Below are positions 43,582 through 52,213 of a stretch of DNA of 64,000 bases, piece by piece. The stretch spans positions 310,001 to 374,000 of the forward strand of contig NZ_JBIMER010000001.1 in assembly GCF_051262515.1 (NCBI RefSeq). Reading direction: 5' to 3'. Source of the DNA: Arthrobacter_N sp051262515. Lineage in GTDB: Bacteria; Actinomycetota; Actinomycetes; Actinomycetales; Micrococcaceae. How positions within the stretch are numbered: position 1 is the stretch's first letter; each line of letters starts with the position of its first letter. The translations under genes were made by a program, and so were the position numbers. The notes below the pieces were generated by a model. It searched no databases, was not told the origin of the DNA, and worked only from the letters and a program-made list of their open reading frames with translations.

Positions 43582-44613
43582 TCAATCGGCGAGAAGTAGA
43601 GCGGCCGCCAGGCCTGCGGCCCCGACGATGAACCAGGCGGAGAGGGCGGCTGCCGTCGCGCGCCCGGCGTTGCGGAACAAGACCCGGAGGTTGATCGCGT
43701 AGCCGAGCCCGACGAGGGCGGCGCCGAGCAGGGCCTCCTGCGCCGCGCGCGCCGCATCCAGCAGGCCCTCGGGCGCCCAGCCCGTCGAACGGAGGGCGAC
43801 CATGGCCGCGAAGCCCACCACGAACAGCGGCACCAGCGGTACGCGCTCGCCTCCGGGCACCTCCCCGGACCGACGCGCCGCCAGGCCGCCGCAGAGCGTC
43901 ACGGGCGCCAGGGCCAGGACCCGGACCAGCTTGACGACGACGGCGGCGCCCAGGGCCGCCGACCCGGCCGTCTGTGCCGTGGCGACCACCTGACCGACGT
44001 CGTGCACCGATGCGCCGACCCAGTGGCCGAACTCCACCGGGCCGAGCAACAAGAGCGAGTTCAGGGCGGGAAGCAGCGGGATGGCCAGGGTGCCGCAGAG
44101 GGTGACCAGGGCCAGCGGGACAGCGGCATCGCGCTGCGTCCCTCGCGCGTGGGCCATGGCGCCGATCGCGCTGGCGCCGCAGATCGAGAAGCCGGCGGCG
44201 AGGAGGACGGGCTGGTCGCCCGGCAGGCGGAAGAGGCGGGCCATCGCCCAGGTGCCGGCGAAGGCGGCGACGACGACCCCCAGTACCGCGGCCACCCCGC
44301 CCCACCCGAGGGCCGCAACGTCAGACACCACCAGTTGCAGGCCCAGCAGCACGATCCCGGCGCGCATCAGCCGCTGCGCGGCGAATCCCATTCCGGGAGC
44401 GAGCCCGCGCCGCAGGACTCGGCCCCCGGCCGGCAGGGGAACGTTCGAGGCCAGCACCCCCAGCGCAACGCACACCGTGAGCGCCGGCATCCACGGGAAA
44501 ACGCCGTGTGCGAGGAAAGCCAGGGTTACGGCGACACCCGCGGCCAAGATGCCGGGTGCGACGGCCGCGAGGGGCCGCCGGCCGGGCCGGGACGGGCGGG
44601 GAGTGGACGGCAT
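43582..44613 (-). CDS. YeiH/PSE family putative sulfate exporter (UPF0324)
   Basis: A 343-residue protein with about ten hydrophobic segments. Family blocks are visible: GLQLVVSDVAALGWGG, GFSICGASAIGAMAH near residue 140, and HWVGASVHDVGQVVA near residue 192. The family is called putative sulfate exporter, but function is not well established. ATG 44613 is preferred over an upstream in-frame GTG (44652) because GGAAAG lies at proper distance. It is divergent from the ATP-grasp gene across a 105-bp gap. Confidence 0.85.
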   Translation of the reverse strand: MPSTPRPSRPGRRPLAAVAPGILAAGVAVTLAFLAHGVFPWMPALTVCVALGVLASNVPLPAGGRVLRRGLAPGMGFAAQRLMRAGIVLLGLQLVVSDVAALGWGGVAAVLGVVVAAFAGTWAMARLFRLPGDQPVLLAAGFSICGASAIGAMAHARGTQRDAAVPLALVTLCGTLAIPLLPALNSLLLLGPVEFGHWVGASVHDVGQVVATAQTAGSAALGAAVVVKLVRVLALAPVTLCGGLAARRSGEVPGGERVPLVPLFVVGFAAMVALRSTGWAPEGLLDAARAAQEALLGAALVGLGYAINLRVLFRNAGRATAAALSAWFIVGAAGLAAALLLAD

Positions 44614-44718
44614 TCTGGACTTTCCGAGGTGGGTGGTGCGGGCGGCAGGCACAATGCCTCATCCGAATTGACCGTCTTTGGATGCGCCGGGTGCCCGTGG
44701 CATGACAAGGTTGAGCCT

Positions 44719-46284
44719 ATGTCAGATCTATTTGAGGACTACGCGGCGGCGCAGGGCCGCTCCGCGGCGTTCGACGAGATGTTCCGCCGCGACCACGGTG
44801 TGCGCGAGGTATACGGGCAGGTGTCGGCCGCGCTGGGCCGCCTCACGCCGTCCGACGTCGCGGCGCGCGCCGACTCCATGGCCAGCACCTTCCTGGACCG
44901 CGGTGTCACGTTCGACTTCGCGGGGGAGGAGCGGCCGTTTCCGCTGGACATCGTCCCGCGGGTGATCTCCGGCGCGGACTGGGACATCCTCGAGCGCGGG
45001 GTGAAGCAACGCGTCCTGGCGCTGGAGGCGTTCCTCGACGACGTCTACGACAAGATGAACGTGGTGGCCGACGGGGTCATCCCGCGGCGGCTTGTCACCT
45101 CCAGCGCCCACTTCCACCGCCAGGTCCACGGCTTCCGGCCGGACGGCGGAGTCCGCGTCCACGTCTCCGGCATCGACGTCGTCCGGGACCAGGAAGGGAC
45201 CTTCCGCGTCCTCGAGGACAACGTCCGCGTCCCCTCCGGCGTCTCCTACGTCATGGAGAACCGGCGGGCCATGGCCAAGGGCCTTCCCGAGGCCTTCGGC
45301 CAGCAGAACATCCGCGGCGTCGACGAGTATCCGCGGCGCCTCCTCTCCGCGCTGCACAAGACCGCGCCCGGCGGCGTCGACGATCCGAACGTGGTGGTCC
45401 TCACCCCTGGTGTCTTCAACAGCGCGTACTTCGAGCACACTCTGCTGGCGGGCTTCATGGGAGTGGAACTCGTCGAGGGACGCGACCTCGTGTGCCGCGG
45501 GAACCGCGTGTACATGCGCACGACCGAGGGCGAGCAGCGCGTCGACGTCATCTACAAGCGGATCGACGACGAGTTCCTGGATCCGCAGCAGTTCCGCGCC
45601 GACTCGGTGCTCGGTTGTCCCGGCATCGTCAACGCCGCGCGCGCCGGGAACGTGACCATCGCGAACGCGGTGGGCAACGGCGTCGCCGACGACAAGCTGG
45701 TCTACAGCTACGTTCCGGACCTGATCCGCTACTACTTGCACGAGGACCCGATCATCCCGAACGTGGACACCTTCCGGCTAGAGGAAAAGGAGGCCCGCGA
45801 GGAGGTTCTGGACCGCTTGGAGGAACTGGTGGTCAAGCCCGTGGACGGCTCCGGCGGCAAGGGTCTGGTCATCGGTCCGGACGCGAGCCGCGAGGAACTC
45901 GACGCGCTGCGTGTGCGGGTGCTCAATGATCCGCGGGGTTGGATCGCGCAGCCCGTGCTGCAGCTGTCCACGGTGCCGACCATGGCGGGCGACCGCTTCA
46001 GCCCCCGGCACGTGGACCTGCGCCCCTTCGCGGTGAACGACGGCGAGGACGTCTGGGTCCTGCCCGGCGGCCTGACCCGGGTGGCGCTCAAGGAGGGTTC
46101 CCTGATCGTCAACTCGTCCCAGGGCGGAGGATCGAAGGATACTTGGGTCGTTGACGAGTCCTCGCCCGCAAAGCGACCGGCGGCGTCGCCGGAGGCGGCG
46201 GCCTCGCGGCGCCGCAGGAACGTCTGGCCGATCGAGGTGGGCAAGCGCGACGCCGCCCCGGGAGAGCAGCAGGAGCAGCAGTGA
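44719..46284 (+). CDS. Circularly permuted ATP-grasp protein (DUF404/DUF407)
   Basis: A 521-residue protein of the circularly permuted ATP-grasp type 2 family. These are thought to form peptide-like bonds by way of an acyl-phosphate. Conserved blocks seen are VRVHVSGIDVVRD near residue 150, VLEDNVRVPSGVSYV near 164, VVKPVDGSGGKGLVIGP near 373 and RHVDLRPFAVNDG near 433. It is followed by an alpha-E gene and a transglutaminase-like gene, the fixed partners noted in comparative genomics of amidoligase clusters. The substrate and product are unknown. The last 40 residues are low-complexity and probably variable. Confidence 0.9.
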   Translation: MSDLFEDYAAAQGRSAAFDEMFRRDHGVREVYGQVSAALGRLTPSDVAARADSMASTFLDRGVTFDFAGEERPFPLDIVPRVISGADWDILERGVKQRVLALEAFLDDVYDKMNVVADGVIPRRLVTSSAHFHRQVHGFRPDGGVRVHVSGIDVVRDQEGTFRVLEDNVRVPSGVSYVMENRRAMAKGLPEAFGQQNIRGVDEYPRRLLSALHKTAPGGVDDPNVVVLTPGVFNSAYFEHTLLAGFMGVELVEGRDLVCRGNRVYMRTTEGEQRVDVIYKRIDDEFLDPQQFRADSVLGCPGIVNAARAGNVTIANAVGNGVADDKLVYSYVPDLIRYYLHEDPIIPNVDTFRLEEKEAREEVLDRLEELVVKPVDGSGGKGLVIGPDASREELDALRVRVLNDPRGWIAQPVLQLSTVPTMAGDRFSPRHVDLRPFAVNDGEDVWVLPGGLTRVALKEGSLIVNSSQGGGSKDTWVVDESSPAKRPAASPEAAASRRRRNVWPIEVGKRDAAPGEQQEQQ

Positions 46285-46333
46285 CCGCCACGTACGGAAC
46301 ATCCATCCACCGCGTCATGAACGGGAGACCAGC

Positions 46334-47260
46334 ATGCTGAGCCGCATCGCGGAATCACTCTTCTGGATCGGTCGCTACATAGAGCGCGCAGACGGAACCG
46401 CGCGCATCCTCGACGTCCACCTGGAGCGGCTGAACCAGATGCCGCTCGCCGAGCAGCGCACCGCCTCGCAGGAACTGCTTGCGGTCATGGGCGTGCGCTC
46501 CGACGGCGAGGACTTCGACCTGGCCGACCTGCTCCACCACATGGCCTACGACCGGGCCAACGCGGCGTCGATCGCCGGCGCCCTTGGCGCGGCGCGGGAA
46601 AACGCGCGCCGCGCGCGAGAGACCGTCTCGTCGGCACTCTGGGAGACGTTGAACGCCACCTGGTACGGACTGGGCCAGCACCGCAAGGACGTCGTCGGGA
46701 CCTTCCGGTTCTGCCACTGGGTGCTCGAGCGCACGGCCATGGTGCGCGGCTCGGCCGACACGACCATGAGCAAGGACGAGTCGTGGAACTTCCTGATGCT
46801 GGGCCGCTCGCTGGAGAAGGCCGACATGACCGCGCGGATGCTCTCCACCGCAGACGCCCAGGCTTCCGGGCTGTCGTGGGTGAACATGCTCCGGTGCGCG
46901 GGTGCCTATGAGTCGTTCCTGCGGACCGAGCGCGCGGCCTTCGGCGAAAAGTCCGCCGCCGAGTTCCTCCTTCTGGACCGCCTGTTTCCGCGCTCCATCG
47001 TCTACTCCCTGACCGAGGCCGAGGAGTGCCTGAAACGGCTGGATCCCTCCAGCCAGCGCATGGGGTTCCACAGCGATGCGCGCCGGATTGTCGGCCAGGC
47101 ACGGTCGTTCCTCGAGTTCCACCAGTCCGAGGACCTGCTGCTGGAATTGCCGGAGCACATGGAACGCGTGCAGAAGGCCTGCGCCCAGACCTCGGACGCC
47201 ATCAGCCGCAAGTACTTTTCGCGGGCCGTAGACACCGCATGGGTAGGAGAGATGTCATGA
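46334..47260 (+). CDS. Alpha-E domain protein (DUF403)
   Basis: A 308-residue all-helical protein of the alpha-E family. The N-terminal LSRIAESLFWIGRYIERAD is the hallmark, with a second related helix near residues 150-175 (LMLGRSLEKADMTARML). It is thought to act with the ATP-grasp protein in the same complex or pathway; no catalytic motif is evident. It starts 49 bp after the ATP-grasp gene, and its stop overlaps the transglutaminase ATG (ATGA). Confidence 0.9.
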   Translation: MLSRIAESLFWIGRYIERADGTARILDVHLERLNQMPLAEQRTASQELLAVMGVRSDGEDFDLADLLHHMAYDRANAASIAGALGAARENARRARETVSSALWETLNATWYGLGQHRKDVVGTFRFCHWVLERTAMVRGSADTTMSKDESWNFLMLGRSLEKADMTARMLSTADAQASGLSWVNMLRCAGAYESFLRTERAAFGEKSAAEFLLLDRLFPRSIVYSLTEAEECLKRLDPSSQRMGFHSDARRIVGQARSFLEFHQSEDLLLELPEHMERVQKACAQTSDAISRKYFSRAVDTAWVGEMS

Positions 47261-48108
47261 CACGACTCAAGATCCACCACCGCACCCGCTACGACTACTC
47301 CGGTCGGGTCGCGCTGTCCTACAACGAGGCGCGCATGTCTCCGCTGACGGACGCGCAGCAGGTGGTGCTGGAGAGTACCGTCTCGGTCCTGCCGTCGGTG
47401 GCCGTTCCCGCGAACCACCGGGACTACTGGGGAACGCGCGTCACGTCCTTCGACATGGCCAGCACCCACGACTATCTCCAGGTCGACGCCGAGGCAACGG
47501 TCGAGGTGCACCGCACCGAGCGCCCGTCCGGACCCGACGCGATCGTCTCGTGGGACGTCGTCGACGATCAGGACGCCATGGACGACTACGCAGACTGGCT
47601 TCCGCAGTCCAGGCTCAGCGAGCCCGGCAGCGAGGTTCGGGACGCCGTGGCCGGCTTCCGCGACCTGAGGACGCCGCACGAGGCCGCGCAGGCCGTGTTG
47701 GCCTGGATCCGCGGCACCATGGAATACGTGCCGGGAGTCACCGGCGTGCACTTCAACGCGGAGGACGCGTGGCGCGAGCGGCGCGGAGTTTGCCAGGACC
47801 TGGCGCATCTGGCCCTCGGCGCGTTGCGCGCACTGGGGATCCCGGCCCGCTACGTGTCCGGATACATCCATCCCCGGCCCGATGCCGCGATCGGGGAGAC
47901 GATTGCCGGACAGTCGCACGCGTGGATCGAATGGTGGGACGGGGAATGGCGCTCGTGGGATCCCACGAACCACAAGCCCGCCGGGGACCTCCACGTTTCC
48001 GTGGCGCGCGGCAGGGACTATCGCGACGTCAGCCCGCTGCAGGGCATCCAGGCTGGCGGGGGCGACGCCACCCTGACCGTGAGCGTGCTGGTCACGCGGG
48101 TCGCCTAG
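47257..48108 (+). CDS. Transglutaminase-like cysteine peptidase family protein
   Basis: A 283-residue protein with an N-terminal beta domain (about residues 1-95, beginning LKIHHRTRYDYSG) and a transglutaminase core. The catalytic triad can be placed as Cys179 in RRGVCQDLAH, His221 in GQSHAWIE and Asp235 in WDPTNH. No signal peptide is present, so it is cytoplasmic. With the ATP-grasp and alpha-E genes it forms a three-gene cluster that may make and trim or cross-link a peptide. Its TAG stop directly abuts the stop codon of the convergent SDR gene. Confidence 0.92.
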   Translation: MTRLKIHHRTRYDYSGRVALSYNEARMSPLTDAQQVVLESTVSVLPSVAVPANHRDYWGTRVTSFDMASTHDYLQVDAEATVEVHRTERPSGPDAIVSWDVVDDQDAMDDYADWLPQSRLSEPGSEVRDAVAGFRDLRTPHEAAQAVLAWIRGTMEYVPGVTGVHFNAEDAWRERRGVCQDLAHLALGALRALGIPARYVSGYIHPRPDAAIGETIAGQSHAWIEWWDGEWRSWDPTNHKPAGDLHVSVARGRDYRDVSPLQGIQAGGGDATLTVSVLVTRVA

Positions 48109-49587
48109 CTACCATTCGGAGGGCCGGTAGTCCTTGATGAAGCAGCCGTAGAGGTCCACCCCGCGCTCGCCCTCGACGATGGGCTGGTAGACGCGCGCCG
48201 CGCCGTCGACGAGATCCAAGGGCGCGTGCCAGCCCTCCGCGGCGTGCCGGATCTTGGAGTCGTGCGGGCGCTCGTCGGTGATCCAACCGGTGTCCACGGC
48301 CGTCATGAGGATGCCGTCAGTCTGGAAGAGCTCCTCGGCCGAAGTCCGCGTGAGCATGTTCAGGGATGCCTTCGCCATGTTGGTGTGCGGGTGTCCGGCG
48401 CCCTTGTACCGGCGGGAGAACTGGCCCTCCATGGCGGACACGTTGACCACGTACTTGCGGCGCGACCGCGCGGCGGCCAGGGCGGGCCTCAGCCGACTGG
48501 CGAGCAGGAAGGGGGCCGTGACGTTGCACAGCTGGACCTCCAGGAGCTCGAGCGCCTCCACCTCTCCGAGTGTCTGGGTCCAGCTGTTTTCACTCACGAG
48601 GTCCGGAACGAGTCCGCCGGCATCGATGGCGGTGCCGGCGGCGATACGCTCCAGCGAGGCCGAGCCGGCCGTCATCGCAAGTTCGGCGAGCCTCGCCGGA
48701 TCCACGGACCGCGACGTGTCCATGGTTCCGGACGCCAGGTCGAAGGCGGCGGCCAACGCCTGGGGATGCGCCTCGGGGGCATGGCCGGCGCCCCAGACCT
48801 GGGGTCCGCCACGCGAGGGGTTCAGCGACTCGGACAACGGAACCGACTCGGCCTCGATCAGGTGCCGGTATGCGTTGCCCGAGCGCCGGACGGTCTGGGC
48901 GGCGTTGTTGATCAGGATGTCGAGCGGCCCCTCCGCGACCATCCGCTCGGCCAGAGAGACCACCTGCGACGGGTCCCGGAGATCGATCCCGACGATCCGC
49001 AGGCGGTGCAGCCAGTCGCCGCTATCGGGCAGCGCCGCGAACCTGCGGGCGGCGTCCCGGGGGAACCTGGTGGTGATGGTGGTGTGTGCCCCGTCGCGCA
49101 GGAGCCGAAGCGCGATGTGCATGCCGATCTTTGCCCTGCCCCCGGTCAGCAGCGCTGTCCGGCCCGTCAGATCGGCCCGCGCCTCGCGCCAGTGCCGGCC
49201 ATCCGCGGCGCAGTCGGGACAAAGCAGATGGTGGAACGCGTCCACCCGGGTGAAAGCCTGCTTGCAGACGTAGCACTTGCGCGGTTGGCGGTATTCGCCG
49301 GCCGTTGCCCCCTCGGCCGAAGAGGCCAAGGGCAGCCCTTCGGTTTCGTCGTCCAACCGGTCCGCGGCGCCCGTGGCGGTCCGCTCCATCGTCAGACGGT
49401 CGGCCTCCAGTTCCTCGAGCCGTGCCGTGGTCCGGCGGTGCTTCTTCACCGCCTTGAACATCTTGCCCGTGGCGTGCCGGACGGCGACGAAACGCTCGTC
49501 GTCGTCCGGCAGGACATGGACGGCGGCGAGGACGCGCAGGCAGGCCTGCAGGTCCTCCGTGGAGAAGGTGTTCTGGGCATCAGTCAT
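48109..49587 (-). CDS. SDR family oxidoreductase with N-terminal zinc ribbon
   Basis: A 492-residue protein, about twice the usual SDR length. The N-terminal 140 residues are helical and charged and hold a CxxC-x14-CxxC ribbon (Cys105, Cys108, Cys123, Cys126). The Rossmann domain follows with TGGRAKIG at 148-155 and NNAAQTVRR near residue 233. The catalytic position that is normally Tyr is Thr in this reading (TNMAKASLN), so the usual Y-x3-K is T-x3-K; the Ser-containing strand VVNVSAMEGQF is kept. The substrate is unknown. It lies 32 bp downstream of glgC on the same strand and may share its transcript. Confidence 0.82.
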   Translation of the reverse strand: MTDAQNTFSTEDLQACLRVLAAVHVLPDDDERFVAVRHATGKMFKAVKKHRRTTARLEELEADRLTMERTATGAADRLDDETEGLPLASSAEGATAGEYRQPRKCYVCKQAFTRVDAFHHLLCPDCAADGRHWREARADLTGRTALLTGGRAKIGMHIALRLLRDGAHTTITTRFPRDAARRFAALPDSGDWLHRLRIVGIDLRDPSQVVSLAERMVAEGPLDILINNAAQTVRRSGNAYRHLIEAESVPLSESLNPSRGGPQVWGAGHAPEAHPQALAAAFDLASGTMDTSRSVDPARLAELAMTAGSASLERIAAGTAIDAGGLVPDLVSENSWTQTLGEVEALELLEVQLCNVTAPFLLASRLRPALAAARSRRKYVVNVSAMEGQFSRRYKGAGHPHTNMAKASLNMLTRTSAEELFQTDGILMTAVDTGWITDERPHDSKIRHAAEGWHAPLDLVDGAARVYQPIVEGERGVDLYGCFIKDYRPSEW

Positions 49588-49619
49588 GACCCGAGAACTC
49601 TACCGCCAGGCGCGCCGGA

Positions 49620-50861
49620 CTATGGCATGACGACTTGGCCCTTGCTCAGGACCGTGATGCCGGACTCGGTCACGGTGAATCCCCGTTCCCGGTCGCGGGC
49701 CGGATCGACGCCGATCTCCGCCCCGTCCGGTACCACCACGTTCTTGTCGATGATCGCCCGGTCGATGCGCGCACCCTCGCCGACCACCACGTTGTCCAGG
49801 AGCACGGAGCCGCTGACGTGGGCGCCGTTGCCCAGCCGGACATCCGTGGACAGCACGGAGTTTTCGACCCGGGCGCCGGAAATCAGGACACCCGCGGCGA
49901 GGATGGAATCGTGGGCTTCGCCGTGGCTCCCGTCCGCGGCCCGCACCAGCTTCGCCGGCGGCGAGGTGGTCTGCCGGGTGAACAGCGGCCAGTCCTTGTT
50001 GTACAGGTTGAACTGAGGTATCGGCGCGATGAGATCCATGTGCGCGTCGTAGTAGGAGTCCAGGGTCCCCACGTCGCGCCAGTAGCGTCCCGCCCCGTGG
50101 TCCTCGCCGGGAACGGGATTGGCCGAAAAGTCGTAGACGCCGCAGTCGCCCCGCTCCACGAAATGCGGAACGATGTCCCCGCCCATGTCGTGCTTGGTGT
50201 CCTGGCGCGAGTGGTCTTCCTCGAGAGCCGCGATGAGCGCGTCGGTGTTGAAGATGTAGTTGCCCATGGACGCCAGGAAGTTGCCCGGGTCGTCCGGCAG
50301 GCCGGGTGTGGTGGCGGGCTTCTCGACGAAGGCGCCGATACGGTCCGGACGCGTGGGGTCGACCTCGATGACGCCGAACTGGTTGGCGAGCTCCAGGGGC
50401 TGGCGGACAGCGGCCACGGATGCTGAAACGCCGGCCTTGATGTGTGCCTCCAGCATGTCGGAGAAGTCCATGCGGTAGACGTGGTCGGCGCCCACGACCA
50501 CGACGTAGTCCGGCTTTGCGTCGTGGATCAGGTTGAGGGACTGGTAGATGGCATTGGCCGACCCCAGGAACCAGTCCTTGCCGAGCCGCTGCTGGGCGGG
50601 GACGGAAGCAACGTAGTTGTCGAGCAGCACGGACATGCGCCAGGTTTCCGAGATGTGCCGGTCGAGGCTGTGCGATTTGTACTGCGTCAGCACCACGACC
50701 TTGCGGTACCCGGAGTTCACGACATTCGACAGGGCGAAATCGATGAGCCGGTAGCTTCCGGCGAACGGAACGGCGGGCTTGGCTCGATCCGCGGTGAGGG
50801 GCATCAGTCGCTTGCCTTCCCCACCGGCCAGAACAACGGCTAGGACCTTCTTCGTCGGCAT
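49620..50861 (-). CDS. glgC: Glucose-1-phosphate adenylyltransferase (ADP-glucose pyrophosphorylase)
   Basis: A 413-residue enzyme that makes ADP-glucose from glucose-1-phosphate and ATP for glycogen-type glucans. The N-terminal nucleotidyltransferase loop LAGGEGKRLMPLT is at about residues 11-23, followed by the AKPAVPFAG block. The middle holds YRMDFSDML and VEKPATTPGLP, and the C-terminal 130 residues form the left-handed beta-helix with NSVLSTDVRLGNGAHV. Length matches bacterial GlgC. It is divergent from glgA, as in M. tuberculosis (Rv1213/Rv1212c). Confidence 0.96.
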   Translation of the reverse strand: MPTKKVLAVVLAGGEGKRLMPLTADRAKPAVPFAGSYRLIDFALSNVVNSGYRKVVVLTQYKSHSLDRHISETWRMSVLLDNYVASVPAQQRLGKDWFLGSANAIYQSLNLIHDAKPDYVVVVGADHVYRMDFSDMLEAHIKAGVSASVAAVRQPLELANQFGVIEVDPTRPDRIGAFVEKPATTPGLPDDPGNFLASMGNYIFNTDALIAALEEDHSRQDTKHDMGGDIVPHFVERGDCGVYDFSANPVPGEDHGAGRYWRDVGTLDSYYDAHMDLIAPIPQFNLYNKDWPLFTRQTTSPPAKLVRAADGSHGEAHDSILAAGVLISGARVENSVLSTDVRLGNGAHVSGSVLLDNVVVGEGARIDRAIIDKNVVVPDGAEIGVDPARDRERGFTVTESGITVLSKGQVVMP

Positions 50862-50910
50862 GCAGGCTCCCTCGGGTTTGTTGCCGGGCCATACCGCCCG
50901 GCCGCGATAT

Positions 50911-50934
50911 CACTACAGTGTCACACTATGTGAC
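50911..50934. promoter_or_regulatory. Overlapping palindromes in the glgC-glgA gap
   Basis: CACTACAGTG (50911-50920) is a palindrome broken by its central AC. GTCACA-CTA-TGTGAC (50920-50934) is a perfect 6-bp inverted repeat with a 3-bp spacer and shares one base with the first. They lie between the two divergent starts, upstream of the proposed glgA -10, and may be an operator for one or both genes. Confidence 0.55.
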
Positions 50935-50961
50935 GGCCGCCGCAGGGACTACGTTGGCAGA

Positions 50962-52164
50962 GTGAGAATCGACATTATTACCAAAGAATTCCCCCCGACC
51001 ATCTACGGGGGCGCCGGAGTCCACGTAGCCGAACTCGGCCGTGTCCTGGCTCCCATGGTTGATCTGCGCATCCACGCGTTCGGGGAGCCGCGGCCCGCGG
51101 ACTACCACGGCGCCACGGTCTCCAGCTACGCCGCCCCGGCGGAATTGGCCGATGCCAACCCTGCCGTCCAGACGCTGGGCACGGACCTGGGCATCGTCGA
51201 GAACCTCGCCGGCGCCGATGTGGTGCATTCGCACACCTGGTACGCGAACATGGCCGGCCATCTGGGTTCGTTGTTGCACGGTGTGCCGCATGTCGTCAGC
51301 GCGCATTCCCTGGAGCCCCTGCGGCCGTGGAAGGCCGAGCAGCTCGGTGGCGGCTACGCGCTGAGCTCCTGGGCCGAATCCACCGCCTACCACTCCGCCG
51401 CCGCGATCATCGCGGTGTCCGACGGGATGCGCCAGGATATTCTCCGTTCCTACCCGGAGGTGGATCCAGCACGTGTGCACGTGGTGCACAACGGGATCGA
51501 TGTCGAGACCTGGAACACGGACCCCGGAACCGATGCGCTGGCCGGCCTGGGAATAGATCCCGATCGACGGTCGGTGACGTTCGTCGGGCGCATCACGCGG
51601 CAAAAGGGCGTCCCCTATCTGTTGCGCGCGGCTGCGCACCTGCCGGAGGAAGTCCAACTGGTCCTCTGCGCGGGCGCGGCGGACACGCCCGAGCTCGCGG
51701 CGGAGGTCGCCGAGCTGATCGAGGGGCTGAGGGCGACCCGCACCGGCGTCGTGGTCATCGAACGCATGCTGCCCCGCGCCGAACTGACCCAGGTCCTGGC
51801 GCACGCGACCGTGTTCGCGTGCCCGTCGGTCTACGAACCGCTCGGCATCGTCAACCTGGAGGCCATGGCCTGCGGTACCGCCGTGGTGGCAAGCGCAACC
51901 GGAGGGATTCCGGAGGTCGTCGTCGACGGTGAAACCGGCTACCTGGTGCCGCTGGAGCAGGTCACCGATGGCACGGGTACGCCGCTGGACCCCGAGGGGT
52001 TCGTGCGTTCGTTCGCGGACGCGTTGAACCGCGCATTGGAGGATCCCGCGCGGGCGCGCGCCATGGGGCTGGCCGGCCGCGAGCGCGCGGCGGAGCATTT
52101 CAGCTGGGAGGCCATCGCGGAGAAGACCCTCGAGGTTTACCGGGCTGCCGTAGCGGGCCGCTGA
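50962..52164 (+). CDS. glgA: Glycogen synthase / alpha-maltose-1-phosphate synthase, GT4 type
   Basis: A 400-residue GT-B glycosyltransferase that uses ADP-glucose. Actinobacterial members of this size (M. tuberculosis Rv1212c, GlgM) make maltose-1-phosphate and can also extend glucan. Seen here: the N-terminal EFPPTIYGGAGVHV at about residues 9-22, GRITRQKGVPYLL near residue 210, and the donor-site block EPLGIVNLEAMACGTAVVAS near residues 293-312. The start is a GTG; TACGTT (50950-50955) lies 6 nt before it and no ribosome site is seen, so it may be leaderless. Confidence 0.93.
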   Translation: MRIDIITKEFPPTIYGGAGVHVAELGRVLAPMVDLRIHAFGEPRPADYHGATVSSYAAPAELADANPAVQTLGTDLGIVENLAGADVVHSHTWYANMAGHLGSLLHGVPHVVSAHSLEPLRPWKAEQLGGGYALSSWAESTAYHSAAAIIAVSDGMRQDILRSYPEVDPARVHVVHNGIDVETWNTDPGTDALAGLGIDPDRRSVTFVGRITRQKGVPYLLRAAAHLPEEVQLVLCAGAADTPELAAEVAELIEGLRATRTGVVVIERMLPRAELTQVLAHATVFACPSVYEPLGIVNLEAMACGTAVVASATGGIPEVVVDGETGYLVPLEQVTDGTGTPLDPEGFVRSFADALNRALEDPARARAMGLAGRERAAEHFSWEAIAEKTLEVYRAAVAGR

Positions 52165-52169
52165 CGGGC

Positions 52170-52204
52170 GGATCGCGCCACCGAACCGGCGGGTGGCGCG
52201 ATCC
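52170..52204. terminator. Hairpin between glgA and the acyl-CoA oxidase-like gene
   Basis: GGATCGCGCCACC (52170-52182) pairs perfectly with GGTGGCGCGATCC (52192-52204) around a 9-nt loop. No T-run follows. It lies 5 bp after glgA between convergent genes. Confidence 0.75.
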
Positions 52205-52213
52205 GGCACGGGG

